Shown in pieces: positions 9,237 through 18,277 of a DNA stretch of 64,000 bases. Source of the DNA: Rickettsiales bacterium (GTDB lineage Bacteria; Pseudomonadota; Alphaproteobacteria; Methylaequorales; Methylaequoraceae). Within the stretch, counting starts at the first letter, position 1. Each line of letters opens with the position of its first letter. Both the position numbers and the translations under genes were made by a program. The stretch is taken from positions 8,236 through 72,235 of the forward strand of contig NZHE01000014.1 in NCBI GenBank assembly GCA_002691145.1. The letters run 5' to 3'. A model generated the notes under the pieces. The model ran no database searches and had not been told where the DNA came from. It saw nothing but the letters and a program-made list of their open reading frames with translations.

Positions 9237-9458
9237 TCAAAAAAGTTGAATTTGAAATTTGTCTTTTTCTAAATTTTTGATTTTAGTTTTAATGTTCTTG
9301 GATAATAATGTATTATTTAAACTCTTCAAATTGTTTTTTCCTCTAACTATTATTATTTTTTCATCATAATTAGAATTCTGTTCTAAAAAAATCTTAGTTT
9401 TTACAAATATCATAGGGCATGTGTGATTTGATAGATCTAATTTACTTTTTTTATTCAT
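9237..9458 (-). CDS. TusA/SirA-like sulfur-carrier protein with a modified CPxP motif
   Basis: 73 residues, the size of TusA (SirA/YhhP family). The start L-D-L-S/R-x-x-x-C-P is present, with the sulfur-accepting cysteine in TCPM near residue 14, but the second proline of the C-P-x-P motif is replaced (CPMI). The rest of the domain is recognisable from its length, the conserved lysine three residues after the motif and the alternating hydrophobic C-terminal strands. TusA proteins relay persulfide sulfur to tRNA thiolation, molybdenum cofactor or sulfur metabolism. It is divergent from fur, with a Fur-box-like sequence just upstream of its start. Confidence 0.68.
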   Translation of the reverse strand: MNKKSKLDLSNHTCPMIFVKTKIFLEQNSNYDEKIIIVRGKNNLKSLNNTLLSKNIKTKIKNLEKDKFQIQLF

Positions 9459-9465
9459 ATTTTTA

Positions 9466-9484
9466 ATGTATCATTATCATTATA
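9466..9484. promoter_or_regulatory. Candidate Fur-box-like sequence between tusA-like gene and fur
   Basis: On the minus strand these 19 bases read TATAATGATAATGATACAT. The first 12 positions match the classical Fur consensus half (GATAATGATAAT) at all but the first base; the second half matches poorly. It lies 8 bases upstream of the TusA-like start and about 70 bases upstream of fur, so it could serve either gene or fur autoregulation. In such an AT-rich sequence a chance match is quite possible. Confidence 0.35.
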
Positions 9485-9552
9485 TAAATAAAATTTTTTT
9501 TTTGGTAGAATTGTAACAATTTTGCCACATTAAATTATAGAATAGGTATAAT

Positions 9553-9960
9553 ATGAATAGATTATTAGAAAAATGTAATTCAAAAAATCTTAAAATGACA
9601 GATCAAAGAAAAGTTATTGTGCAAGTCTTATCGGAATCAAAAGACCATCCAGACGTAGAGGCTGTGTATCAAAGAGCTTCAAAAATAGATAATAAGATTA
9701 GTATTGCCACTGTTTACCGAACGATAAGATTATTTGAGGAAAACAATTTTTTAGAGAAACACGAGTTCAAAGGATTTAAATCTCGATATGAACCAGTTAG
9801 TGATGATCATCATCATCTAATAGACATTAAGAGCGGCGATGTAAAAGAGTTTAGAAACACCTTTATTGACGCAATGCAAAAACAAATGGCAAATGAGTTA
9901 GGATACAAATTAGTTGATTATAGATTAGAAATATATGCTGTCCCGATTAACGACAAGTAA
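9553..9960 (+). CDS. fur: Fur-family metalloregulator (Fur/Mur type)
   Basis: 135 residues. The N-terminal winged helix (residues 1-80) contains the recognition helix ISIATVYRTIRLF. The metal-binding dimerisation domain has HHHLIDI (about 85-91) but lacks the CxxC structural zinc site. This is the pattern of alphaproteobacterial Fur/Mur proteins, where the canonical H-L-I-C-x-x-C is replaced by H-L-I-D. It should repress iron (or manganese) uptake genes when the metal is sufficient. A TATAAT ends directly before the ATG (9547-9552), so the transcript may have little or no leader. The next gene overlaps its 3' end by 26 bases. Confidence 0.88.
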   Translation: MNRLLEKCNSKNLKMTDQRKVIVQVLSESKDHPDVEAVYQRASKIDNKISIATVYRTIRLFEENNFLEKHEFKGFKSRYEPVSDDHHHLIDIKSGDVKEFRNTFIDAMQKQMANELGYKLVDYRLEIYAVPINDK

Positions 9961-10855
9961 GAAAAAAAGCAAAAGTAGATTTAGGAATATCTTATCAAAA
10001 GCGACTTTTATTGCAAAAAATGTAATTTATATTAAAAGTTTCACTCAAAAAATTAATAACAACATTTCTAAATCAAAGTCTATTTTTATAGACTATCCTT
10101 TAAAACCCAAAGTAAACTTTTGGGTTGATAAAATTAATGTAAAAATTGTTAAAGGAAGAGATCCACTAATAAGAGAGGCTCAAAAATTAAGATTTCAAAA
10201 CTTCTTTGAAGAAAATAATAATTCCAATAAAGTTGACAGTGATATGTTTGATAATATTTGTGATCATCTAGTTGTTATTGATACAAATATTTCTGAAAAT
10301 TTTGTGGTAGGGACATATAGATTATTATTAACAGAAGATTTTTCCACAAATTATAAAATGTATACTGAGACAGAATTTAATCTGAGTAATTTAAAGAAAG
10401 GTAATAGAAAAATTCTTGAAGCAGGTAGATCATGTGTTCATCCTAATTACCGTGATGGTAGAATAATTAGATTATTGTGGAGAGGTTTGGCGAGTTATAT
10501 TTCCCAAACAAAAGCAGATTATATTATTGGATGTGCAAGTTTTAATGAAGTAAATCCTCAAAAAATAAAAAACGAGCTTTCTTTTTTGCATCATTTCCAC
10601 AAAGCTCCAAAAGAAATAACAGCAACTGCAATTGAATCAAAGGCAGCCATTTGGGATATGGTTAAGATAGAGAAAATAAATGTAAGAAGTGTATTTAAAT
10701 CTCTGCCACCATTGATTAAAGCCTATCTCAGGGTAGGTTCTTGGATAGGTGATGGAGCCGTTGTAGACGAAGAATTCAAAACTATAGACGTGTGTATTAT
10801 TCTTGAGACTAAAAAAATTTTAGCAAAGTACATTAATATGGCATCAAAGAATTAA
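9935..10855 (+). CDS. olsB: OlsB-like L-ornithine N-alpha-acyltransferase
   Basis: 306 residues of the hemolysin/autoinducer-synthase-like GNAT family. The core starts with V-K-I-V-K-G-R near residue 68 and includes CDHLVV (~108-113), V-V-G-T-Y-R (~122-127), and EAGRSCVHPNYRDG (~167-180), all typical of OlsB. The enzyme transfers a 3-hydroxyacyl group from acyl carrier protein to ornithine, the first step of ornithine-lipid synthesis. The first ~60 residues are basic and not conserved, so initiation further inside is possible. The gene overlaps fur and precedes an OlsA-type acyltransferase by one base, giving a complete two-step lipid operon. Confidence 0.83.
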   Translation: MLSRLTTSKKKSKSRFRNILSKATFIAKNVIYIKSFTQKINNNISKSKSIFIDYPLKPKVNFWVDKINVKIVKGRDPLIREAQKLRFQNFFEENNNSNKVDSDMFDNICDHLVVIDTNISENFVVGTYRLLLTEDFSTNYKMYTETEFNLSNLKKGNRKILEAGRSCVHPNYRDGRIIRLLWRGLASYISQTKADYIIGCASFNEVNPQKIKNELSFLHHFHKAPKEITATAIESKAAIWDMVKIEKINVRSVFKSLPPLIKAYLRVGSWIGDGAVVDEEFKTIDVCIILETKKILAKYINMASKN

Positions 10856-10856
10856 A

Positions 10857-11672
10857 ATGTATTATTCCCCATATCTATCGATAGTCAGGTTAACCTTAAC
10901 ATTTTTTTGGACATTAACTTGTTGTTCAATTCAAGCATTATTTTTTTTCCTTCCTAAAAATTTTTTTTACTTTATTCCTAAATTATTTTTCAAAGTTTTG
11001 TTAATCATTTTTGGAATAAAAGTAAAGTTACAAGGAAAAATGGAAGATAAAAATATGTTATATATTTCCAATCACTCATCATATTTAGATATCATAATAC
11101 TCGGTTCTAAACTAGATGCACTATTTGTTGCTAAGTCTGAAATTTCTAAATGGCCAATTATAAATAAAGTTGTTAAATTAGGTAAAACTATTTTTGTTGA
11201 TAGAAAAAAAATTTTCAATACGAAATTTCAAGTATCTTTGTTAGAAAAAAAGTTGACTGCTGGTACAAATATTATTTTATTTCCTGAAGGGACTTCTAGT
11301 GATGGAAGTAAAGTTCTTCCTTTTAAAAGCTCTCTTTTTGCTGTAACTGAAAAAAAACTCAATAATCATTATATTCAACCAATTTCAATTTCATACACTG
11401 GTTTGGACGGTTTGCCAATGTGTAGAAAATTCCTACCTTTTTTTGCCTGGTATGGTGACATGGATTTAGCTCCTCATGCCTGGAAATTTCTTGGCTTGAG
11501 TAGTTGTGAAATTGATTTGAGTTTTCACGAAAAAATTCCTTTTTCAAAATTTAAATCTAGAAAGGACTTCAGTAAATATTGTTTCAATATAATTGCTGAT
11601 CAAGTAACCAAAGATTTAAATAAAAAAAATAGAGAAAATAAATTTAACCTGTATAATGCAGAGTACTTATAA
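10857..11672 (+). CDS. olsA: OlsA/PlsC-type 1-acyl-sn-glycerol-3-phosphate (lyso-ornithine lipid) acyltransferase
   Basis: 271 residues with an N-terminal membrane segment (about 7-50), the H-x4-D catalytic motif at residues 73-78 (NHSSYLD) and the F-P-E-G-T-S substrate motif near 142-147. This is the PlsC family. Its position one base after olsB indicates the O-acylation of lyso-ornithine lipid. OlsA enzymes can also act on lysophosphatidate, and no other plsC gene is visible here, so a double role is possible. Ornithine lipids replace phospholipids under phosphate limitation in many alphaproteobacteria. Confidence 0.83.
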   Translation: MYYSPYLSIVRLTLTFFWTLTCCSIQALFFFLPKNFFYFIPKLFFKVLLIIFGIKVKLQGKMEDKNMLYISNHSSYLDIIILGSKLDALFVAKSEISKWPIINKVVKLGKTIFVDRKKIFNTKFQVSLLEKKLTAGTNIILFPEGTSSDGSKVLPFKSSLFAVTEKKLNNHYIQPISISYTGLDGLPMCRKFLPFFAWYGDMDLAPHAWKFLGLSSCEIDLSFHEKIPFSKFKSRKDFSKYCFNIIADQVTKDLNKKNRENKFNLYNAEYL

Positions 11673-11701
11673 GTACATTAAACGAAACTTAATTTATATT
11701 C

Positions 11702-13042
11702 ATGAAAGAAAAATTTTTTTATATAAAAACTTATGGTTGTCAAATGAATTTTTATGATTCTGAAAAAATTTCAGATTTATTAAAACCCCTTGGATTTAAA
11801 CCTTCGGAAAACTTAGATATTTGTGAGTTAGCAATTTTAAATACATGTCATATTAGAGAGAAAGCTTCAGAAAAAATGTATTCAGATATTGGACGCCTTG
11901 CTAAATATAAAAATTTAAAGCTTAAAAATGGAAAGAACTTTAAAATTGCTATATGTGGATGCGTTGCTCAGGCCGAGGGAAAAAGAATATTGGAAAAAAA
12001 TAAAAATGTAGATATGGTGTTTGGACCTCAAAACTATCATACTTTACCACAAAAATTAAAAGAAATTTCTTCAATCAATAAGATTCTAGATATAAATTTT
12101 CCGAAAGAAAGTAAATTTGATTTTTTTCCTAAGCCAAGTAATAAAGGAACGACCGCTTTCGTCTCGATACAAGAAGGATGTGATAAATTTTGTACATTTT
12201 GTGTTGTTCCATATACTCGAGGAGCAGAGTTTTCAAGACCTGTAAACGATATAATTTTTGAAATTAAATCTCTAGCTAGATTAGGAGTTAAGGAAGTAAC
12301 ACTGCTTGGTCAAAATGTAAATGCTTACAAAGGTAGTTTTAGATTGAAAGATGGAAGTAGAAATTTTATGGATTTAGCAAATCTTTTTTCAGAAATAAAT
12401 CAGATTTCTGAAATAAAAAGAATAAGATACATTACATCTCATCCAGCAGATATGTCAGATGACTTAATTATTGCTCATAGTAAAATTAAAAAACTTATGC
12501 CATATCTTCACTTGCCAATTCAATCTGGTTCAAATAAAATTTTAAGAAAAATGAACAGAAAATATACTAAAGAGAATTATGTTAAAATAGTTGGAAAATT
12601 AAGAGAATCAAGAAAAGATTTAGCTCTTACTTCAGATTTTATTGTTGGATTTCCTGGAGAAACTTCTCAAGACTTTGATGAGACCATGGATATCGTAAAA
12701 GAGGTTAAATTTGCAGGTGCGTATTCTTTTAAATATTCTCCTCGACCTGGAACGCCAGCATTTGAATTGAAGAATTTGGTAGATGAAACTGAATCTAATA
12801 GAAGACTACAAACTCTTCAAAAAGAACTGCTAATCCAACAGAATAACTTTAACAAGTCTTTTATTGGTAAGAATTTATCTGTATTAATTGAAAAAGAAGG
12901 AAAAAAAAAAAATCAATACGTGGGTAGAAGTCAATACCTTCAACCTGTACATGTGTTTTCAAATGAAAACATTATTGGAAAAATTTTTAATGTTAGTATA
13001 AACGAAATTACATCACATTCATTACATGGAGAAATTAATTAA
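11702..13042 (+). CDS. miaB: MiaB, tRNA-2-methylthio-N6-dimethylallyladenosine synthase
   Basis: 446 residues, the full family length. The N-terminal UPF0004 domain (1-140) holds the cysteines that bind the auxiliary 4Fe-4S cluster (the first in TYGCQMN, residue 14). The radical-SAM domain has C-x3-C-x2-C in CDKFCTFC near residues 160-167, and a TRAM domain ends the protein. MiaB methylthiolates i6A37 in tRNAs reading UNN codons. It precedes phoH-ybeY-corC-lnt, the standard alphaproteobacterial order. Confidence 0.96.
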   Translation: MKEKFFYIKTYGCQMNFYDSEKISDLLKPLGFKPSENLDICELAILNTCHIREKASEKMYSDIGRLAKYKNLKLKNGKNFKIAICGCVAQAEGKRILEKNKNVDMVFGPQNYHTLPQKLKEISSINKILDINFPKESKFDFFPKPSNKGTTAFVSIQEGCDKFCTFCVVPYTRGAEFSRPVNDIIFEIKSLARLGVKEVTLLGQNVNAYKGSFRLKDGSRNFMDLANLFSEINQISEIKRIRYITSHPADMSDDLIIAHSKIKKLMPYLHLPIQSGSNKILRKMNRKYTKENYVKIVGKLRESRKDLALTSDFIVGFPGETSQDFDETMDIVKEVKFAGAYSFKYSPRPGTPAFELKNLVDETESNRRLQTLQKELLIQQNNFNKSFIGKNLSVLIEKEGKKKNQYVGRSQYLQPVHVFSNENIIGKIFNVSINEITSHSLHGEIN

Positions 13043-13056
13043 TTTATGGATTCGTA

Positions 13057-14097
13057 TTGAAAAAAAAGATAAGAGAACCTGGTAGATCACCCGATTATTC
13101 GGAAAGTACTGTAGCTTTCGAAGATAATCAATATGTATCTATTATGTGCGGGGAACTAGATAATAATCTTAAATTTATAGAAAATGAAATTAGTGTAACT
13201 ATAATTCCGAGAGGAAATTTCATGCTTCTTCAAGGCGAAAAATCAATTATCAGCAAAACAATTTTTATTTTAAAAAAACTTTACGAATCGGCAAAAGCCA
13301 ATATTCAAATTGATTACGGTGAGATTAAAGGAATAATAAATATGTATGATGGTTTAAAAAAATCAGAAAAAAATTCAGAGGCTGCCGATGAACCACTTTT
13401 TGTAAAAGCTGGCAAAAAACTTTTAAAGCCAAGGTCAAAAAAACAAAAAAAGTATTTTGAATTAATTAAAGATAAACAAATGGTATTTTGTTGCGGAGCA
13501 GCAGGAACTGGTAAAACTTACTTGGCAGTTGCCTTTGCGGTTTCAATGTTAAAGTCGGGACAAGTTGAAAAAATCATATTATCAAGGCCAGCTGTTGAGG
13601 CGGGAGAGAGATTAGGATTTTTACCTGGTGATTTAAAAGAAAAGATTGATCCTTATTTACGTCCAATATACGACGCTTTAAATGAAATGCTAAGTTTCCA
13701 AGAAGTTATAAAAAAAATAGAAAGTGGCCACATAGAAATTGCACCATTAGCGTTCATGCGCGGTAGAACTTTATCTAACTCTTTTGTTATTCTTGATGAA
13801 TCGCAAAACACTACCTCAGTTCAGATGAAAATGTTTTTAACAAGACTTGGAGAAAATTCAAAAATGATTATTAATGGTGATTTATCTCAAGTGGATCTAC
13901 CCTCGGGGACTAAATCTGGATTAAGAGAAGCAATAAATATTTTAAAAAATACAAAGGACATAGGATTTATAGAGTTTGATAATAAAGATGTAGTAAGAAA
14001 TAGTTTAGTTTCTAAGATAGTTTCAAAATACGAGTCATTTGAAATTAGTCAAGGAATAGGTAATAAATATTTATCAAAAGAGTTAAATGAAAATTGA
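13057..14097 (+). CDS. phoH: PhoH-like ATPase (YbeZ)
   Basis: 346 residues. An N-terminal KH-like region (about 20-90) is followed by the PhoH ATPase with Walker A GAAGTGKT at about 147-154 and a Walker B region ending V-I-L-D-E-S-Q-N. PhoH/YbeZ is an RNA-associated ATPase that partners with YbeY, whose gene overlaps its 3' end by 11 bases. The start is a TTG at 13057, 14 bases after the miaB stop. No ATG fits, since the ATG at 13046 is out of frame. The predicted N-terminus aligns with the usual start of the family. Confidence 0.92.
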   Translation: MKKKIREPGRSPDYSESTVAFEDNQYVSIMCGELDNNLKFIENEISVTIIPRGNFMLLQGEKSIISKTIFILKKLYESAKANIQIDYGEIKGIINMYDGLKKSEKNSEAADEPLFVKAGKKLLKPRSKKQKKYFELIKDKQMVFCCGAAGTGKTYLAVAFAVSMLKSGQVEKIILSRPAVEAGERLGFLPGDLKEKIDPYLRPIYDALNEMLSFQEVIKKIESGHIEIAPLAFMRGRTLSNSFVILDESQNTTSVQMKMFLTRLGENSKMIINGDLSQVDLPSGTKSGLREAINILKNTKDIGFIEFDNKDVVRNSLVSKIVSKYESFEISQGIGNKYLSKELNEN

Positions 14098-14566
14098 CAT
14101 AAAATATAAAGAGGTAAGAGACCTTGATCAAAAAAAGGTAAGCTTGTTAATTAAGAATACGATTAAATTAGTCCAGACAAAATTAATAAAAAAAAAAATT
14201 AATAACTATGTACTAAGTGTTTTGGTTACAAATAATCTGAATATTAAGAAATTAAATTTTAAATATAAGAATGTAAATAAAGAAACAAATGTACTTTCAT
14301 TTCCGCAAGAAAATTTAATTGAAAGAGTTAAAATTAATGAAAATGTGAATTTAATTGGAGATATAGTTTTATCAATAGAAAAAATTGAGGAGGAAGCAAA
14401 GAGATATTCGAAAAAATTTGAAGAAAGGCTCACACATATTTTAATTCATGGTTTTTTGCATCTTTTAGGCTATAATCATGAAAATTCAGATACAAGAAAA
14501 AAAATGGAAAAAATTGAAAAAGAGATGATGTTAAATTTAAATATGTCAGACCCATACTGCTTTTAA
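14087..14566 (+). CDS. ybeY: YbeY, endoribonuclease of rRNA maturation
   Basis: 159 residues with the complete zinc motif H-x3-H-x5-H at His121, His125 and His131 (HGFLHLLGYNH). YbeY is a single-strand-specific endoribonuclease needed for 16S rRNA 3' maturation and ribosome quality control. It overlaps phoH by 11 bases and precedes corC by 22 bases, the conserved neighbourhood of this gene. Confidence 0.95.
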   Translation: MKIDIKYKEVRDLDQKKVSLLIKNTIKLVQTKLIKKKINNYVLSVLVTNNLNIKKLNFKYKNVNKETNVLSFPQENLIERVKINENVNLIGDIVLSIEKIEEEAKRYSKKFEERLTHILIHGFLHLLGYNHENSDTRKKMEKIEKEMMLNLNMSDPYCF

Positions 14567-14588
14567 TGTATTTGAAATAAAGCTTGAA

Positions 14589-15434
14589 ATGGAAAATTTT
14601 TTTAAAAAATTTAAAAATCTACTTCCCTTCTATAAAAAGGGAAAACAAAATTATAAAGAAGTTATTGAGGATTTAATTGATCAACAAGATATTTCAAATG
14701 AGAGAATAGATGACGGAACCAAGAAAATTTTTAGTAATGTAATAGACATACACAATAAATGTGTTGAAGACGTTATGGTTCCTAGAGCAGATATAATAGC
14801 TATTTCTGAAAACTCCTCAATGCAGGACCTTTTAAGACTAACCTCAGATTACAAACATTCCAGAATTCCTGTCTACAGTAATAATTTAGATAAAATAATT
14901 GGTATGATTCATATAAGAGATATTTTTTCTTCAATGAAAACTAAGTTTAAGCTTAATGCACAAAAAAAAATAAAAGAAATATCAAGAGACATACTTTTTG
15001 CAGCTCCAAGTATGAAAATATTAGATTTACTATTAAAGATGAGATCTGAAAAAATTCACATGGCTATTGTTGTTGATGAATATGGAGGTACGGATGGTTT
15101 AGTAACTATTGAAGATCTCGTTGAAGAGATTGTTGGAGAAATAGAGGACGAGCATGACATGGTTGAGGGTGTATATTTTAAAAAATTGTCTAAGAATTCT
15201 TTTGAGCTTTCTGCTAGAATGTTAATTGAAGATTTCGAGGATAAAATCGGGAAAGAACTTCAGTTAGATGAAAAAGAAAAAATTGACACTGTTGGTGGTT
15301 TAGTATTTTCTTTGGCTGAAAGGGTACCCGAAAGGGGTGAAGTTATTACACACCCAAAAGGCATAGAATTTAATGTTCTAGAAGCTGATAGAAGAAGAGT
15401 GAAGAAAATTATTGCTCAGATAAAAGATAGATGA
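14589..15434 (+). CDS. CorC/HlyC family CBS-domain protein
   Basis: 281 residues: a short N-terminal region, a CBS pair (about 57-190; [10 protein letters not shown] at ~58-67, with the ESE-like D-E-Y-G-G-T-D-G loop near 160) and the C-terminal CorC_HlyC transporter-associated domain (about 205-281). Unlike MgtE-type forms it has no transmembrane part, so it is a cytoplasmic CorC-like protein linked to magnesium and cobalt efflux or to YbeY/Lnt function by gene context. Its TGA stop overlaps the lnt ATG (ATGA at 15431-15434), indicating translational coupling. Confidence 0.9.
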   Translation: MENFFKKFKNLLPFYKKGKQNYKEVIEDLIDQQDISNERIDDGTKKIFSNVIDIHNKCVEDVMVPRADIIAISENSSMQDLLRLTSDYKHSRIPVYSNNLDKIIGMIHIRDIFSSMKTKFKLNAQKKIKEISRDILFAAPSMKILDLLLKMRSEKIHMAIVVDEYGGTDGLVTIEDLVEEIVGEIEDEHDMVEGVYFKKLSKNSFELSARMLIEDFEDKIGKELQLDEKEKIDTVGGLVFSLAERVPERGEVITHPKGIEFNVLEADRRRVKKIIAQIKDR

Positions 15435-16956
15435 CAAGAATTTTTATTCTTTCTTTTTTCTGTGGTGCATTGTCATCACTCGCTTTCTCATTTTTTTTTT
15501 AATACCCTTAAAACTAGTTGGTTTCACTTATTATTTGAAAAATTTATACATCTCTAAAAATTTAAAAAAAATATTGAACTTGTCATTAGGTTTCGGTTTT
15601 GGTTATTTTTTGGTTGGATTTCATTGGATAATATTCCCACTACTATATGACTCTTTTTTTAAATACTTTATTCCAATTGTAATAATTATTTTCCCGCTTT
15701 TTTTTTCATTATTTTTTTTATTGTCTTCGTATCTATTTGTTCTAGTTGAAAGAAAGTTCAAAATTCAAGATTCAGGTATTTTTACTAATTCCTGTATTAT
15801 TGCATTAATATTTTTCTTTTCAGAGTATTTACGATCTTCAGTTTTGGGAGGTTTTCCATGGAATCTACATGCACACATTTGGGGATTTGATTATAGATTT
15901 ATTCAACTCTGTAAATATTTTGGAGTTTTTGGGTTGTCATTTCTAACAATTTTTTGGATAGTATTAGCTTCAAATTTATTTTTAAAAAAAAACTACCGTA
16001 CCTCTTTTTTTATTTTTGTTATTTTTCCTATCCTATTATTCTCTTTTTCGAAAATCAATCAAATTGACAACACTGGTGACTTGTTAAAACTTCGAATTGT
16101 ACAACCAAACATCTCTCAAGAAAATAAATGGTCTAGAGAATATTTTGTTAGGAATTTAAATAAAACGATAAATCTGTCTTTTGATAAAAACACAAAGCAG
16201 TCAAATTCGGAATTAATAGTATGGCCTGAAGTTGCAATTCCTTATGTGATAGAAAACAGTTCAGATTTTAATAAAATTCTACCTTTAAATTTGTTAAATG
16301 ATTCTATTCTAATTATAGGTGCGTTAAGAAAAGAAAATCTAAAAAACAATTTTAAAATATTTAATACATTATTTGTATTATCAAAAAATGGAGTTGAAGA
16401 TTATTATGATAAAAGAAAACTTGTGCCATTCGGCGAGTATTTCCCGTTTAGAAGTCTCTTTAACTTTAAAAAAATTACTCAGGGAGACATAGATTTTAGT
16501 TCAGGAAATGAAAATAAAAATATACGAATAAATATCAACAATAAAGATATAAGTTTTGAACCACTGATTTGTTATGAAGGTATATTTCAAACATTTCCAA
16601 AGCTTGATAGAAGATCTAACTTAATTGTCAATATTACTAATGACGCTTGGTTTGGAACTACTTCAGGTCCTTCACAACATTTAACAGCTTCAAGGTTTAG
16701 ATCAATTGAAAAAGGCTTACCTTTGGTTAGAGTCGCTAATACAGGTATCTCTGCTGTCTTCAATGAGAAAGGAAAAAAATTAATTTCTATTCCATTAGAT
16801 AAAGAGAAAAGTGAAACAATATTTTTAAAATTAGCAAAAGAAAATACAATATTTAGTAAGTATGGAAATAAATGTTTGATAATTTTAATTTTTTTAGTTT
16901 GCTTATTTTCAAATATTATTGATAATTTGCTTTTTAGAAAAAAATTAAGATTATAG
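15431..16956 (+). CDS. lnt: Lnt, apolipoprotein N-acyltransferase, interrupted by a poly-T frameshift near its start
   Basis: The ATG at 15431 (overlapping the corC stop) opens a hydrophobic N-terminus that stops after 23 codons at a run of 10 T (15491-15500). The remaining ~474 residues continue in another frame directly after the run. Adding one T (or removing two) joins them into 508 residues, the normal Lnt size. Six transmembrane helices precede a nitrilase domain with the catalytic triad Glu (WPE, codon at 16228), Lys (codon at about 16411, before LVPFGEY) and Cys (LICYEG, codon at 16570). Lnt adds the third acyl chain to lipoproteins. If the run is really 10 T, translation could only restart at an internal codon such as the TTG at 15535 and would lack the first helix. 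Confidence 0.9.
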
Positions 16957-16966
16957 AGGCAAATTT

Positions 16967-18139
16967 ATGAGGTCAAATAAAGATTATGTTTTTACCAGTG
17001 AATCAGTATCTGAGGGTCACCCAGATAAAGTTTGTGACCAAATTTCAGATACTATTCTCGATCTTTATTTATCTGTAGATAGTTCTGTAAGAGTAGCTTG
17101 TGAGACATTAGCTACTACAAATAAAGTTATACTATCTGGCGAAGTAAGTAATATAGATCTAGTCGATAATATTAAAATTGAGGAAACCATTAGAAACAAA
17201 ATAAAAAAAATTGGATATGATCAAGATGGTTTTAGCTGGAAGACAGTGGATATAAAAAATTTTCTGCATAATCAGTCAAAAGATATAGCCATTGGAGTTG
17301 ATGAAATTAAGAATGTGAAAGAACAGGGTGCGGGAGATCAGGGTATAATGTTTGGTTACGCATGCACTGAAACTGAAAATTTTATGCCCGCACCTATTGA
17401 GTATGCCCATAATATATTAAAAAATATGGCTGTTTATAGGCATCAAAATAATACATTTTTAGGACCAGACTCAAAAAGCCAGGTAAGTATAATTTATGAA
17501 AACAATCAACCCATTGGTGTTTCCTCTGTAGTTGTATCAACTCAACACAGTGAGGATGTAAGTAATACAGAACTTAAAAATAAAGTTTTTGAATTGATAA
17601 AGACTTCATTACCTAAAGATTGGATGCCACATGAAAAAGATTTGTATATTAATCCCACAGGTAGATTTGTAATAGGAGGACCTGATGGAGACACAGGTTT
17701 AACTGGAAGAAAGATAGTAGTAGATACTTATGGAGGAGCAGCACCTCATGGTGGGGGAGCTTTTTCTGGAAAAGATCAAACCAAGGTTGATAGGTCAGCA
17801 GCTTATATAGCAAGATATCTTGCAAAAAATGTAGTCGCTAGCAAGATTGCAAAAAAGTGTTTGATCCAGTTATCTTATGCTATTGGAGTATCTAAACCAG
17901 TATCTCTCTACATAGAAACTGATGAAGAATCAAAAGTAAATATAAACAAACTAACTGAAGTTATTAATAAAAATATGGATTTAACTCCTTCAGGAATAAG
18001 ACAATTTTTAAAATTAGATACCCCTTTTTACTCAAATACGTCTGTTTATGGACATTTCGGAAGAAAGCCTTGTAACAGCACTGGTTGTTTTTCTTGGGAA
18101 AAACTAGATTTTATTTCTGATTTAAAAAAATATTACTAA
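16967..18139 (+). CDS. metK: MetK, S-adenosylmethionine synthetase
   Basis: 390 residues with the three family signatures: GHPDK near residue 18, GAGDQGIMFGYA near 122-133 and GGGAFSGKD near 263-271. It makes S-adenosylmethionine from methionine and ATP in the cytoplasm. A GAGG about 7 bases before the ATG acts as ribosome binding site, and the gene follows lnt by 10 bases. No SAM-riboswitch-like leader has room to exist. In many alphaproteobacteria trmB and rimP follow metK before nusA; here only 138 bases separate metK and nusA. Confidence 0.97.
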   Translation: MRSNKDYVFTSESVSEGHPDKVCDQISDTILDLYLSVDSSVRVACETLATTNKVILSGEVSNIDLVDNIKIEETIRNKIKKIGYDQDGFSWKTVDIKNFLHNQSKDIAIGVDEIKNVKEQGAGDQGIMFGYACTETENFMPAPIEYAHNILKNMAVYRHQNNTFLGPDSKSQVSIIYENNQPIGVSSVVVSTQHSEDVSNTELKNKVFELIKTSLPKDWMPHEKDLYINPTGRFVIGGPDGDTGLTGRKIVVDTYGGAAPHGGGAFSGKDQTKVDRSAAYIARYLAKNVVASKIAKKCLIQLSYAIGVSKPVSLYIETDEESKVNINKLTEVINKNMDLTPSGIRQFLKLDTPFYSNTSVYGHFGRKPCNSTGCFSWEKLDFISDLKKYY

Positions 18140-18277
18140 CAATGGATAGCAAAGTTTATTTATCGTACAGACTAAGAAAAAAAATTATTTAAGTTTCTTT
18201 AAAGAATGGTATGAAGTTAAGTATATTAATTTTTTAAATTTATAGTTATTTATTTGTAAAACAGGTATAGATAAAAC
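18140..18277 (+). other. metK-nusA spacer, with a possible degenerate coding remnant
   Basis: 138 bases where trmB and rimP are usually found. An ATG at 18143 opens a 16-codon frame that ends shortly after a run of 8 A (18178-18185). Adding one A would extend it to about 34 codons, ending at about 18246. The short product is basic at its start (Y-R-L-R-K-K), loosely like a TrmB N-terminus, but the similarity is too weak to claim. The last 40 bases probably hold the nusA promoter and leader, without a clear consensus. Confidence 0.3.

Noticed and set aside
16957..16967. SAM riboswitch before metK
   Set aside because: Only 10 bases separate lnt and metK, so no leader exists.
18143..18246. Possible short gene in the metK-nusA spacer
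   Set aside because: Needs a frameshift, only about 34 codons, and no convincing similarity; described as a spacer remnant instead.
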